Part shown: positions 32,045 to 40,714 of the stretch, piece by piece
How the letters are laid out: each line of letters starts with the position of its first letter
How positions within the stretch are numbered: the first letter of the stretch is position 1
Assembly: GCF_011762095.1 (NCBI RefSeq)
Contig: NZ_JAASQO010000022.1
Coordinates: 1 to 43,163 of the forward strand
Source: Parvibaculum indicum
GTDB taxonomy: Bacteria > Pseudomonadota > Alphaproteobacteria > Parvibaculales > Parvibaculaceae
Direction of reading: 5' to 3'
Length of the DNA: 43,163 nt
Translations under genes and position numbers: made by a program
The notes under the pieces: generated by a model
Database searches by the model: none
The model's input: only the letters and a program-made list of their open reading frames with translations
What the model was told of the DNA's origin: nothing

Positions 32045-32632
32045 TCACATGCAGCCCATGACAGGAAGGATCCGGTCTGCCGTCTCCCGCTGATCGTCCG
32101 ACAAGGCGGCATAGAGCTTTTCGGCCGCCGGCTTCATCCCCTCGAGCGCCGAAAGACGCGTTTTCATCATCGAGATCTGCAGGTCCAGCATATTCACGGC
32201 GGAACGGTCTTCATTGCCCTTCTGGAACAGGCTGAACATCTGCTGATGCATGCCCGCCATGCTCTGGAAGTTTTCCTTGAGAGCATCCGCATAGGCAGAC
32301 CAGGCAGCGCTCTGGTCGTCCGTGATCTTGAGTTCCGCCTTCAGGAAGGCGAGGCGTCCGTCCACATAGGTGTCGTAGTCACCGGACGCGCCGTAACCGC
32401 CCATGCCGCAGCCGGCGCCCATCATCCCGTAACCGCCGCCCATCATGGCGCCGGGACCATAGCCGCCACCGTAGCCCATCATATGGCCCTGGCCCGAACC
32501 CATCATGCCGGGTCCCATGCCGTAGCCGCCCATCATCCATCCGCCATTCTGACCGGAGGGATCATGCGCATAGGCTGTAGACGCCAACAGCGCCGTTACG
32601 ACGCCCGCAAGGGCCGCTTTCCGAATATTCAT
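32045..32632 (-). CDS. Spy/CpxP-like periplasmic protein with a Gly/Met-rich segment
   Basis: A 195-residue secreted protein. Signal peptide MNIRKAALAGVVTALLASTAYA is followed by a long Gly/Met/Tyr-rich stretch (residues about 28-80), probably disordered and able to bind Cu(I) through Met. The C-terminal half is helical with ITDDQSAAW and LSDDQRETAD, like LTxxQ motifs of Spy/CpxP chaperones. GGAGAG upstream supports ATG at 32632 rather than 32644. It lies downstream of the copper genes on the same strand, separated by moderate gaps, and probably buffers copper or misfolded proteins. Confidence 0.88.
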   Translation of the reverse strand: MNIRKAALAGVVTALLASTAYAHDPSGQNGGWMMGGYGMGPGMMGSGQGHMMGYGGGYGPGAMMGGGYGMMGAGCGMGGYGASGDYDTYVDGRLAFLKAELKITDDQSAAWSAYADALKENFQSMAGMHQQMFSLFQKGNEDRSAVNMLDLQISMMKTRLSALEGMKPAAEKLYAALSDDQRETADRILPVMGCM

Positions 32633-32774
32633 CACGCTCTCCATGGATAAGTCTGGTTTCAGTAAACTCGCTCACTCGACCGCTCGCAGCATTGCGCGAG
32701 ATCAACGAACATCACTCCCGATAAACCGCATACGGAATAACAGCGTTACATTTTCCGCATCGCGCGTGGCGCCA

Positions 32775-33110
32775 TCAGCTCCCGGTGATATCGGCTTTCC
32801 TCTTCAGATACTCCTCGCGCGAAATTTCACCCTTCGCGTAGAGCAGGTCCAGGGCGGTCACAGGATCCTGACCTTGAGATTTCCCTCGATTGCCACCGGC
32901 AAAAAGGCGAACGAATCCTGCAATCAACGCCGCAAACAGCACAATCAGGAGAATGCCGAAAAGCCAGTGTCCTATCCCGAAAAATCCCATTCCGTATCCG
33001 GACATATGACCATAGCCGCTATCCGCTCCCGAACCGCCCATATACGCCGCGACGGGAACCGACCGGAGCAAAACGCCGGAAAAAGCGGCTGCAATTGACA
33101 GCGTACCCAT
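32775..33110 (-). CDS. Membrane protein with C-terminal SHOCT domain
   Basis: A 111-residue protein with an N-terminal hydrophobic segment, a Gly/His/Met-rich loop and one strong helix (about residues 46-68: GIGHWLFGILLIVLFAALIAGF). A SHOCT domain (DPVTALDLLYAKGEISREEYLKR) forms the end; SHOCT is a short helical module found on membrane-anchored proteins and thought to mediate contacts. Start at ATG 33110 has GGAG upstream, while the ATG at 33122 does not. It belongs to the copper cluster. Confidence 0.85.
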   Translation of the reverse strand: MGTLSIAAAFSGVLLRSVPVAAYMGGSGADSGYGHMSGYGMGFFGIGHWLFGILLIVLFAALIAGFVRLFAGGNRGKSQGQDPVTALDLLYAKGEISREEYLKRKADITGS

Positions 33111-33193
33111 TGTGTTCTCCATTTCTGCGTGCGAGGGGAAGCTTTCCGCTTCCCCTGCACGCTTTCACATGTATTGCATGGTGGACTGCAGAC

Positions 33194-33550
33194 CTACCGG
33201 TTCAAATTCTGGCATGCCTGAGCCTGGGCACGATTTCCATTCATCATGCCGCCATTCATCATTTGGCCATGCTGCTCGAGCATCCGGGCACACATGTCCT
33301 GCATGCCTCCCATATGCTGCTGCATGCCCTGCCCCATCGGCATTCGCCCGTTTGTCTGCATCGGCTGGCCCCTGTGCATTTGCTGACCGGGACCCATTGA
33401 TTGCTGGCCTGCATCCATTTGCTGTTGTCCCATGGGCATTTGCTGACCATTTTCCATCCCCATGCCTGCGGCGGATGCAATGCCGGGGGCAATAAGGACG
33501 GAAGCGAACAACGCGAATGCAGATGCAACTGCTGTAGCCTGCTTTTTCAT
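33194..33550 (-). CDS. Met/Gln-rich secreted protein
   Basis: A 118-residue protein with a signal peptide (ASAFALFASVLIAPGIASA). The mature part is made almost entirely of Met, Gln, Gly and His (GMENGQQMPMGQQQMDAG and similar). Two cysteines lie in the last 50 residues (DMCARMLEQHGQ and AQACQNL). It is probably a periplasmic copper chelator; the sequence is low complexity, so homology searches will be unreliable. GGGAGA precedes the ATG at 33550. It lies between copB and the SHOCT gene. Confidence 0.85.
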   Translation of the reverse strand: MKKQATAVASAFALFASVLIAPGIASAAGMGMENGQQMPMGQQQMDAGQQSMGPGQQMHRGQPMQTNGRMPMGQGMQQHMGGMQDMCARMLEQHGQMMNGGMMNGNRAQAQACQNLNR

Positions 33551-33629
33551 TTTGATCTCCCTAGTTGGCCGGTTGCTTGCAGACGGAGCACCTGCACCGG
33601 CTGAGACGTGCTCCGTGTTCACCAGAACC

Positions 33630-34427
33630 TCAGAACCAGAGACGCAGGCCGACGACGAAGGTCGTAAGCTCGACGTCCCCACCGCCGGCGCGCGCCATGC
33701 TTGCCGTGCTGCCGAATTTTCTTTCCCAGTTGACGCCGATATAGGGCGCCAGTTCGCGCCGGATCTCGTAGCGAAGCCGCACGCCCGCTTCCGCGCTCGA
33801 GAGCCCTGCGCCCAGTTCCCTCTTCGGGTCGTCCTTGCTGTAGAACATGGCGTCCACACGGGGCGTCAAGACAAGCCGCTGGGTGAACATAATGTCGTAG
33901 CTCACCTCACCGCGCAGGGCGTAGTGCGCGTTATCGCTTGCATAGGCCGTAGCCTGAACTTCGAAGAAATTCGGTGCAAGCCCCTGAACCCCGAATGCCG
34001 CCCAGCTTCGCGACGCGGTGTTGCTGGCGAGGTCGGTGCGCACGCCCGCCTGAAGGTCCCAGTAATCGGCGACGGCCCGCGAATAGAGAAGCTCCGCCCG
34101 AACGCCGTCATATTTGGCGTCCGTCCGCTCGCCTTCCGTCTTGAACCAGAGCTTGTCGAGATCCGTCCCGCCCCAGCCCTGCACGTCCCATTTGAACGTG
34201 TTGAGGTCGCCGGGATTTCGGATTTCGAGCTGCTCCGCCATCAGAGCGTAGGTGACCGGATTGTCGTGAATGGTCGCAGGCCAGTCGGCAGGCGGCGCAT
34301 CGGCGGTCGCGAGGTCTTTATCCGTGACACCCTCCGGATAGGCGTCCGCATTCGCCATACCGGGAAGCGCAAAGGCCGTCAGGACAAGTGTCGCAGCAAG
34401 AGCGACGTGTGATTTCCGGTTTTTCAT
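33630..34427 (-). CDS. copB: Copper resistance outer-membrane protein CopB
   Basis: A 265-residue protein with a signal peptide (LAATLVLTAFALPGMANA). It has the CopB beta-barrel features: WDVQGWGGTDLDKLWFKTEGE, AELLYSRAVADYWDLQAGVR, then YEIRRELAPYIGVNWERKFG and a C-terminal Phe (GLRLWF) for outer-membrane insertion. It lacks the long Met-rich N-terminal repeats of classical CopB. The stop of copA lies 11 bp before its start, so the two form a unit. GAGGAG upstream supports ATG at 34427. It helps keep copper out of the cell or traps it at the outer membrane. Confidence 0.95.
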   Translation of the reverse strand: MKNRKSHVALAATLVLTAFALPGMANADAYPEGVTDKDLATADAPPADWPATIHDNPVTYALMAEQLEIRNPGDLNTFKWDVQGWGGTDLDKLWFKTEGERTDAKYDGVRAELLYSRAVADYWDLQAGVRTDLASNTASRSWAAFGVQGLAPNFFEVQATAYASDNAHYALRGEVSYDIMFTQRLVLTPRVDAMFYSKDDPKRELGAGLSSAEAGVRLRYEIRRELAPYIGVNWERKFGSTASMARAGGGDVELTTFVVGLRLWF

Positions 34428-34438
34428 GTCTGCTCTCC

Positions 34439-36274
34439 TCACGACACCGAAACCTTGCGGAACATGCCCGCATCCATATGGAAGACGAGATGGCAGTGAT
34501 AGGCCCAGCCACCCGGCGCATCGGCATTCACGAAATAGTCGATGGCGTGACCGGGATTCACATTCACCGTGTGCTTGAGCGGACGGTGATCGCCCTGCCC
34601 GTTGTCGATTTCGCTCCACATGCCGTGAAGGTGGATCGGATGTGCCATCATCGTGTCGTTCACGAGCCGCACGCGAACCCGCTCGCCATAGCGCATGTGG
34701 ATCGGGTCGGCGTCTGAGAATTTCACGCCGTTGAACGACCACATGTAGCGTTCCATATTGCCCGTCAGATGGAGTTCGATCTCGCGATCCGGATCCCGCG
34801 TGACCGGCACCTTGTTGACGCCGCGCAAATCCGCATAGGTAAGTACCCGACGGCCTTTCTTTCGCAGGCCAGGTCCCGGGTCGCTATAGGTGAGTGAAAC
34901 GGAACTCGGTTGCATCACCGCGCCCGGCCCGTCTTCGGAAGCCGGATGCGTGACCTCGATCATGGCCGCAGCGGGCATGACTTTGCCGCCGGACGCATCC
35001 ATGCCGTGCATTCCGCCCGCATGCGACATGCCGGCCATACCGGCATTATTGCCGCCCATCGGGGAGGCCTCGGTCACGCCAGACATGTCCTGCATGCCGC
35101 TCATCCCGGACATGCCAGCCATGCCACCCATATCCGCCATGGTCAGCATCGGACGCGGATCCATCGCGGGCACCTTGGCGCGCATGCCGGCACGCGGCGC
35201 TAGCGTGCCGAAGGCGTAGCCTGAACGGTCCATCGACTGTGCGAACACCGCATAAGGCCGGTCGTCTTCCGGCTCGACAATCACGTCATAGGTTTCCGCA
35301 ACGCCCATCCGGAATTCGTCGACGGAAACCGGTTCGACATCGTTCCCATCCGCCGCGACGACCTTCATCTTGAGGCCCGGAATGCGGACATCGAAATAGG
35401 TCATGGAAGAGGCATTGATGAAGCGAAGGCGAATGCGCTCGCCCGGACGAAAGAGTGCCGACCAGCCTTCCGCAGGCGCCTTGCCGTTCATCAGATAGGT
35501 GTAGGTATAGGCCGTCACATCGGCGATGTCGGTCGGCGTCATGTTCATGGCGCCCCACATCAGCCGGTCGTCAAGCGTCGCGCCCAGCCCCTTCTCCGCG
35601 ACATCCTTCGTGAAATCGAAGAACGTCCGCTGGCTGAAATTATAGTAGTCGGCCTGCTTCTTGAGATTGTCGAAGATCGCCGCGGGCTCCTCGTCGCTCC
35701 AGTCCGACAGCACGACCACATAGTCGCGATCGGCACGGATCGTCGGACCTTCTCTCGGCTCCACGATCAATGCGCCATAAACGCCCTTCGGCTCATGGAA
35801 GCCCGCATGGCTGTGATACCAATAGGTGCCGTGCTGGCGCAGCTTGAAGGCGTAAGTGTGCGTCTCGCCGGGCTTGATGCCGGCAAAGCTGATGCCCGGC
35901 ACACCGTCCTGCGTCGCCGGCAACAGAAGCCCGTGCCAATGAATGGCCGCGAGGTCGGGGGTGGCGTTCTTCACGCGCAGACGCACCTCGTCGCCCTCGC
36001 GCAAGTGAAGAACCGGCGCGGGCACCTGCCCGTTGACGGCGATGGCGGTGGCGGGCGCGCCGGTGAAATTCACACCGAGCGGCGCGATAGAGAGATCGAT
36101 ATTCGTGCCCTTCAGCACCTCGCCGCCCGTGCCGAATTCGGATGCCCGGGCCGGACGCGTGGGAAGGCCGAGGCCTGCAAGCAACCCGCCCGCGGCCACG
36201 CCCTGCACGAAGCGCCGCCTCGAAAGAGCAACCGGCGGCATGCCATTGCGTGAAAACTGTTCGTTGTTGGTCAT
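34439..36274 (-). CDS. copA: Periplasmic multicopper oxidase CopA
   Basis: A 611-residue copper oxidase with a Tat signal (SRRRFVQG at 18-25), so it is folded with copper before export. Copper motifs are all present: HWHG, YHSHAG, HPIHLHG and HCHLVFHMDAGM. A Met-rich, Gly-rich segment around residues 375-425 (many GGM and SGM units) is typical of PcoA/CopA and binds Cu(I). It oxidises Cu(I) to the less toxic Cu(II). GCGAGG precedes the ATG. Length is standard for the family. It lies between the cupredoxin and copB. Confidence 0.97.
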   Translation of the reverse strand: MTNNEQFSRNGMPPVALSRRRFVQGVAAGGLLAGLGLPTRPARASEFGTGGEVLKGTNIDLSIAPLGVNFTGAPATAIAVNGQVPAPVLHLREGDEVRLRVKNATPDLAAIHWHGLLLPATQDGVPGISFAGIKPGETHTYAFKLRQHGTYWYHSHAGFHEPKGVYGALIVEPREGPTIRADRDYVVVLSDWSDEEPAAIFDNLKKQADYYNFSQRTFFDFTKDVAEKGLGATLDDRLMWGAMNMTPTDIADVTAYTYTYLMNGKAPAEGWSALFRPGERIRLRFINASSMTYFDVRIPGLKMKVVAADGNDVEPVSVDEFRMGVAETYDVIVEPEDDRPYAVFAQSMDRSGYAFGTLAPRAGMRAKVPAMDPRPMLTMADMGGMAGMSGMSGMQDMSGVTEASPMGGNNAGMAGMSHAGGMHGMDASGGKVMPAAAMIEVTHPASEDGPGAVMQPSSVSLTYSDPGPGLRKKGRRVLTYADLRGVNKVPVTRDPDREIELHLTGNMERYMWSFNGVKFSDADPIHMRYGERVRVRLVNDTMMAHPIHLHGMWSEIDNGQGDHRPLKHTVNVNPGHAIDYFVNADAPGGWAYHCHLVFHMDAGMFRKVSVS

Positions 36275-36328
36275 TATCCTCGCCTCAGTGAAAGGTCACC
36301 CGGCGGCGCGAGGCCGCCGGGATCCCGA

Positions 36329-36961
36329 TTACCCGGATGTGAAGGTGAAAGTGCCCGTCATGCCGGCTGCGGCATGTCCGGGGATATTGCAGGAGAAGAG
36401 CAGCGGTCCATTTTCCGGCTGCTTTGTCGGAAACTGCCAAACCAGTTCCCGCGTTGTCCCCGGATCGACGAGCTGCGAGTTCGGGTCGTCATGCTTCATC
36501 ATGCCAGCCCCGGACGCGCCGGGAGACGCCGGCGCCATGCCTGTTGGCGTCAGCATGCCGCTCTGCATCATCTCGAGCATCTCCTTGCGGTGCTCGGCAT
36601 GCATCGGGCTGGTGCCGATGTTGAACTCGTGCAGGAGGTCGGTCTTGTTGGTCAGAACGAAACGAATCGTTTCGCCGGGCCGGACCTTTATTGAATCTGG
36701 CGAGAAGGCATAGGACGACAAATCGACCCTGATAACCTCGTCCACCTTCGATGGGTCGCCCGGCCGGCCTATGACCTTCGAGCCGCCGGCATGATCGTCT
36801 TCATGCATGGCTTCGCCACCCATATGGCTGCTTTCGGCTTCCATGTGGCCGGACATGCCGGCCCCTGCTTCACTCGCTCTGGCATTCATGGGCAGCACCG
36901 CCATGAATATGGCCACCCCCGCCGCGGTCATGGCGCGCGGCATCGTTCGTTTCGGAAACAT
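36329..36961 (-). CDS. Cupredoxin-domain protein with a Met/His-rich linker
   Basis: A 210-residue secreted protein: signal peptide, a Met/His-rich segment (SGHMEAESSHMGGEAMHEDDHAGG, in pieces), and a C-terminal cupredoxin fold. The type-1 copper ligands can be placed as His111, Cys191, His196 and Met201 (HEFNIG, SCNIPGHAAAGM). A second Met-rich loop (about residues 125-155) is inserted between the strands. It probably shuttles copper between the periplasmic oxidase and other sites. GAGG lies upstream of the ATG at 36961. It may be the CopI/plastocyanin-like partner of this operon. Confidence 0.92.
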   Translation of the reverse strand: MFPKRTMPRAMTAAGVAIFMAVLPMNARASEAGAGMSGHMEAESSHMGGEAMHEDDHAGGSKVIGRPGDPSKVDEVIRVDLSSYAFSPDSIKVRPGETIRFVLTNKTDLLHEFNIGTSPMHAEHRKEMLEMMQSGMLTPTGMAPASPGASGAGMMKHDDPNSQLVDPGTTRELVWQFPTKQPENGPLLFSCNIPGHAAAGMTGTFTFTSG

Positions 36962-37038
36962 CGAGAAAACCTCGTCTTTCGTTGATCGCTGGATAGGGCC
37001 CGCACGCGAAAAGTCGCGGCGCTATGCGGGCGCGGTGA

Positions 37039-37419
37039 TCAGACGAAAGAACGCGGAGGTTGCCAGGGCGGCGTTCCCTTCCAGAGGTCCCGGCTGGAAT
37101 ACGAGCGGGGACGGACAGTCAGAAGAAGCGACGCCCTGATGGCCGAGAGGCCGAGAATCGGCTCGAAAACGAAACCGGTGGTGCACACAACACTATGACA
37201 GCAATGCACAGGCGCGGAGTCCCGATCCGTTGGTATGCCCGTGGACACCTCGCAATCTTCAGTAGCATCTATTGCAACGGCATCATCCGTATGGACCGGG
37301 CCCTCCATGGCATCGTGATGCGGACCGGTGTCGGCATGCGCGGGCTCAATCGCCCCGCCGGAGACCAGCAGAGCGGCGATCAGCACGCATGAGAGCGCTA
37401 TGTCCCGCAGGAGTTTCAT
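37039..37419 (-). CDS. Small secreted Cys/His protein at the head of the copper operon
   Basis: A 126-residue protein with a signal peptide (LSCVLIAALLVSGGAIEPAHA), a His/Asp-rich mature start (DTGPHHDAMEGPVHTDD), and a CCHSVVC segment likely to bind metal. It ends in a Pro-rich tail (GTPPWQPPRSFV) like several DUF2946-type proteins. Start at ATG 37419 is chosen because the CueR-type promoter places transcription near 37449; the alternative starts at 37440 and 37455 would leave almost no leader or lie upstream of transcription. First gene of the leftward copper block. Confidence 0.7.
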   Translation of the reverse strand: MKLLRDIALSCVLIAALLVSGGAIEPAHADTGPHHDAMEGPVHTDDAVAIDATEDCEVSTGIPTDRDSAPVHCCHSVVCTTGFVFEPILGLSAIRASLLLTVRPRSYSSRDLWKGTPPWQPPRSFV

Positions 37420-37455
37420 ACCAACGCGGCCCGAAGCCATTTTCAACCTGAGCAA

Positions 37456-37486
37456 ATCATAAACCTTCCATCAGCGGGAAGGTCAA
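37456..37486 (-). promoter_or_regulatory. CueR-type copper-responsive promoter
   Basis: On the minus strand TTGACC (-35; 37486-37481) and TATGAT (-10; 37461-37456) are separated by 19 bp. The spacer region overlaps a perfect dyad, ACCTTCC-N7-GGAAGGT (37463-37483). The 19-bp spacer plus dyad is the signature of promoters activated by MerR-family copper sensors (CueR/HmrR). It reads toward the copper genes at 37419 and below. No merR-type gene is in the window. Confidence 0.88.
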
Positions 37487-37580
37487 GGGAATGCTATAAG
37501 CAAACTACGAAACAGCTTATTCCGCGCGAGTTCATCGAGGTCAGCGATCTCGCTTTCATCCGGATATGACGGGGAACTGG

Positions 37581-38711
37581 ATGCTGTATTGGAGCTGGAA
37601 ACAATGGATCAGCGAACCGAAGCGAGCGGTTCTCATGATCGCCGTTTATGCCGCCGTGCTCTCCCTCGTCCTACTCTTCGAGGGGTTGAGGGTCGGTATC
37701 CATGACGATCTTCGGCTGTTTCCTGCGTCACTTCCAGCGGATCTCGTAGCAATCGAAAGCGGGAATTCTTATTTCGCACTGGCTCCATCAAAGCTCCCCC
37801 AGCTTTCGAGGCTGAGGGCCGAGAGTGTGAACGGAGTAGCGAGCGTTTCGCCAGTCATGCTTCTGCCTGTCATCCTGAACGAGAGCGGTCGCAGAACGCC
37901 GGCCATGTTGCTCGCGTTCGACGATGCTGGCGGTCCCCCCTCTCTGGCATCAGGGCGTATGCCCACCCCCGCCCCCGAAATTGTGCTCGACAAAAACCTT
38001 GCCGCGCTTCACGGGATCGTGCTCGGCGACAAGGTCAGGGTACTCGACAACAAACTGACCGTCGTCGGGCTGTCATCCGGCAGCACCTCGCCATTCACAC
38101 CCTATGTGTTCGTGACATATGACCGGCTTATCGATATGGCGCTGGACGCCGAACTCCCCTTCGCTACGGGAGACATATCACTTGTCTCAGCGCTGCTTGT
38201 CGAGGTGATCCCGGGGCAGGATATCGGTTCTGTCCGCGCCGCCCTGGAACGAGCGCTTCCGGATGCTGATATCTTCACGCCGACCGAACTTGGCGAGGCG
38301 GACGCAGCATTCGGGGACAGACTGATCGGCCCGGTCCTGTATCTCGTTTCCGGCATTGCCTGGGTCATCGCACTTCTCACCATGAGCATGCTCCGCTATG
38401 GCGAGGTGCGCTCTCAGCTTCGCGCGTTCGGCATTCAAAAGGCCCTGGGCGCGCGCCCCTTGTGGCTTGCAGGGACTCTCCTGTGCGGTGGCTTGATTCT
38501 TTTCGCATTCAGTCTTCCGCCGGCCGTCCTTCTTGCAACGCTGCTCGCTCGTGCCGTATCGCTTTGGGATCCGCTGTATGGCGCCCGCATTGTCGATATG
38601 GCGGTCCTCGCCCAGGGCATCGGTGTGATGTTCATGGCATCGATCGCCGGTAGCCTTTTCCCGATGCGGACGCTGCTGCGCCTCGACCCCGCTGTCGTCT
38701 TTCAGAGGTAG
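37581..38711 (+). CDS. ABC transporter permease (FtsX/LolE-like), first subunit
   Basis: A 376-residue inner-membrane permease: one N-terminal helix (AVLMIAVYAAVLSLVLLFEG), a large periplasmic domain (MacB_PCD-like, residues about 45-250) and three C-terminal helices, the FtsX arrangement of LolC/E and MacB types. GGGGAAC upstream supports ATG at 37581, and its start then aligns with the next permease (M-x-YWS); ATG at 37566 is the alternative. It works with the next permease and the ATPase to move a lipid-linked or periplasmic substrate. It is divergent from the copper promoter, so it may be part of the same stress response. Confidence 0.9.
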   Translation: MLYWSWKQWISEPKRAVLMIAVYAAVLSLVLLFEGLRVGIHDDLRLFPASLPADLVAIESGNSYFALAPSKLPQLSRLRAESVNGVASVSPVMLLPVILNESGRRTPAMLLAFDDAGGPPSLASGRMPTPAPEIVLDKNLAALHGIVLGDKVRVLDNKLTVVGLSSGSTSPFTPYVFVTYDRLIDMALDAELPFATGDISLVSALLVEVIPGQDIGSVRAALERALPDADIFTPTELGEADAAFGDRLIGPVLYLVSGIAWVIALLTMSMLRYGEVRSQLRAFGIQKALGARPLWLAGTLLCGGLILFAFSLPPAVLLATLLARAVSLWDPLYGARIVDMAVLAQGIGVMFMASIAGSLFPMRTLLRLDPAVVFQR

Positions 38712-38715
38712 GGCA

Positions 38716-39825
38716 ATGTTTTACTGGAGCGTCAAATCACTGCTCGTCGAGAAATGGAGCGTCCTGACCGCGGCCTGCGGTATCGCGCTTGCCCTTCTCC
38801 TGGCCCTTTATCTTGATGCGGTGTTTCGAGGTGAAGCCGACCAGATCGTGACCTTCATCGAACGAACACCCGGCGACGTCTGGGTCTTGCAGGACGGCAT
38901 CAGCGACCTCCACATGGCACGATCGCGGCTCAACGAAAACGCCATCTATGCCGTTCGACAGGTCGAGGGTGTGGCCGGCGTAACCCGTTTTCTCTATCGC
39001 GACAGTCTGATCGGTCCCAATGGGCAGGAAAAACTCGCATATGTTGTCGGTATCCCTTCAGCGTCAGAAGCCAGATCCGCATGGGAACGGGCAACCGGGT
39101 GGACTGCGCCCACGCCCGGCCATGTTGTCCTGCCAGCGCCGATGGCCAGGGCACAGGACCTGCAACCGGGTGACAGGGTGCGTGTCGGAGATGAGAGCTT
39201 TATCCTTTCCGGCGTTTCCCGAGGGACCTATTCAATGGCCAATCCCCTTATCTTTCTGGATGAGACAGATGCACGAAATCTGTTCGATATGGGAGACGGC
39301 GCCAATGTGCTGCTTGTGTTTGCCCGACCGGATACATCACCGTCCGACCTTGCAGCGCGGATCAATCACGAAGTCGAGAAGGCCTCCGCCCTTACACCGC
39401 AAGCCCTTCGACACAACGACTTCAATCTTGCGATGAGGATGGGCGGCGCGCTTATCGGCGTTCTGGAGGTCATGGGGCTCGCTGTAGCGGGCCTCATCGT
39501 CATCTTCACCGCCTTTGTTTTTTCCTCGAGCCACCGACGGGAATTCGCAATCGCGAAGGCACTCGGGGCACCGACGAAACAGCTTGCCGGATCCGCACTG
39601 GCGCAGACCGCCGTCGTCTCATTCCTCGGAATAGTCATTGGAGCTCTCGTCACCTACCCGCTGGAGGCTGGGCTGCGTCACTGGGTGCCCGGCATCGCGG
39701 TGAGCTTCTCTTCCATAACGGTGCTCGTTTTGGGAACGGCAACTCTCTGCCTCGCGCTGCTCTCAGCGTTGTTGCTGCTTCGCTACGTGCTGAGCGTCGA
39801 TCCTATGCTCGTGTTTCAGGACTAG
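38716..39825 (+). CDS. ABC transporter permease (FtsX/LolE-like), second subunit
   Basis: A 369-residue paralogue of the preceding permease, with the same plan: N-terminal helix, periplasmic domain and three C-terminal helices (AGLIVIFTAFVFSSSHRREFAIAKALGAPTK is the coupling region, in pieces). It begins 4 bp after the first permease stop and ends 9 bp before the ATPase start. Two different permeases with one ATPase match LolCDE-type heteromers. The substrate is not known. Confidence 0.92.
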   Translation: MFYWSVKSLLVEKWSVLTAACGIALALLLALYLDAVFRGEADQIVTFIERTPGDVWVLQDGISDLHMARSRLNENAIYAVRQVEGVAGVTRFLYRDSLIGPNGQEKLAYVVGIPSASEARSAWERATGWTAPTPGHVVLPAPMARAQDLQPGDRVRVGDESFILSGVSRGTYSMANPLIFLDETDARNLFDMGDGANVLLVFARPDTSPSDLAARINHEVEKASALTPQALRHNDFNLAMRMGGALIGVLEVMGLAVAGLIVIFTAFVFSSSHRREFAIAKALGAPTKQLAGSALAQTAVVSFLGIVIGALVTYPLEAGLRHWVPGIAVSFSSITVLVLGTATLCLALLSALLLLRYVLSVDPMLVFQD

Positions 39826-39834
39826 GAGGAGCGG

Positions 39835-40680
39835 ATGGCCGAAGAGATCCTCGCTGCACAGAACCTCATCAAGCATTTCGGGTCAGGCGACGCGCTGGTT
39901 CATGCCGTCGATGGCGTAAGCCTGAAGGTCAACAAGGGGGACCTGGTACTGATCAAGGGGCCATCCGGTTCGGGTAAGACAACATTGCTGTCCATGCTTG
40001 GCGGACTGCTGAAACCCACGTCAGGTACCGTCACACTACTGGACCGGAAACTCACGGGAAGGAACGAAGGCGAACTGGCCTCCATGCGCTCCAGCGAAAT
40101 CGGCTTTGTTTTTCAGGCCTACAACCTGCTGTCCGCCATCAGTGTGGCGGAAAACATTGTGTTTCCGGCGCGGCTTTCTGGCCAAAGTATGGAGAAGGCT
40201 CGCGAGCGAGCAGATCACCTGATCGACAGACTTGATCTCTCACATCGTCGAGACGCACGGCCCGACAGGCTCTCCGGTGGCGAGAAGCAGCGAGTTGCCG
40301 TCGCCAGAGCCCTTATCAACGACCCGCCGATTATTCTGGCGGATGAACCGACAGGCAATCTGGATTCCCAGAGAGGGCTCGAAGTGGCAATGCTACTTCA
40401 GGAAATCGCGAAAGAAGATGGACGTGCCGTGGTGATCGTCACGCATGATGAACGGATTGAGGATATCGCCGACCACATCCTGTGGCTGGAAGACGGAAGG
40501 TTGCGCGACCGCAAGGCCGAACCACATGAATGGGCTCGCGATCCGGTCTGCGGCATGCGCGTAGATCGCTGGGTGGCAACTTCCTCGGCACGGTACGGTG
40601 ATAAAGAGTTTGTCTTCTGCTCGGAACGCTGCAGGGAGAAGTTTCTGACCGAACCAAACAAATACCTTCCCGCTACCTAG
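39835..40680 (+). CDS. ABC ATPase (LolD/MacB-like) fused to a YHS domain
   Basis: A 281-residue cytosolic ATPase. Residues 1-228 hold a complete ABC domain: Walker A GPSGSGKT (42-49), signature LSGGEKQ (146-152), Walker B IILADEP (166-172) and the H-loop His near 204. Residues 235-278 form a YHS domain (DPVCGMRVD, then [10 protein letters not shown]), with Cys239, Cys262 and Cys266 as likely metal ligands. YHS domains normally sit on Cu/heavy-metal P-type ATPases or as single-domain proteins. AGGAGG precedes the ATG. The fusion suggests that this exporter senses or handles metal, consistent with its place beside the copper promoter. The ligand is unknown. Confidence 0.93.
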   Translation: MAEEILAAQNLIKHFGSGDALVHAVDGVSLKVNKGDLVLIKGPSGSGKTTLLSMLGGLLKPTSGTVTLLDRKLTGRNEGELASMRSSEIGFVFQAYNLLSAISVAENIVFPARLSGQSMEKARERADHLIDRLDLSHRRDARPDRLSGGEKQRVAVARALINDPPIILADEPTGNLDSQRGLEVAMLLQEIAKEDGRAVVIVTHDERIEDIADHILWLEDGRLRDRKAEPHEWARDPVCGMRVDRWVATSSARYGDKEFVFCSERCREKFLTEPNKYLPAT

Positions 40681-40714
40681 CTCGCTTCTGTTCGGGGAGG
40701 GCTTACTGCCACAT

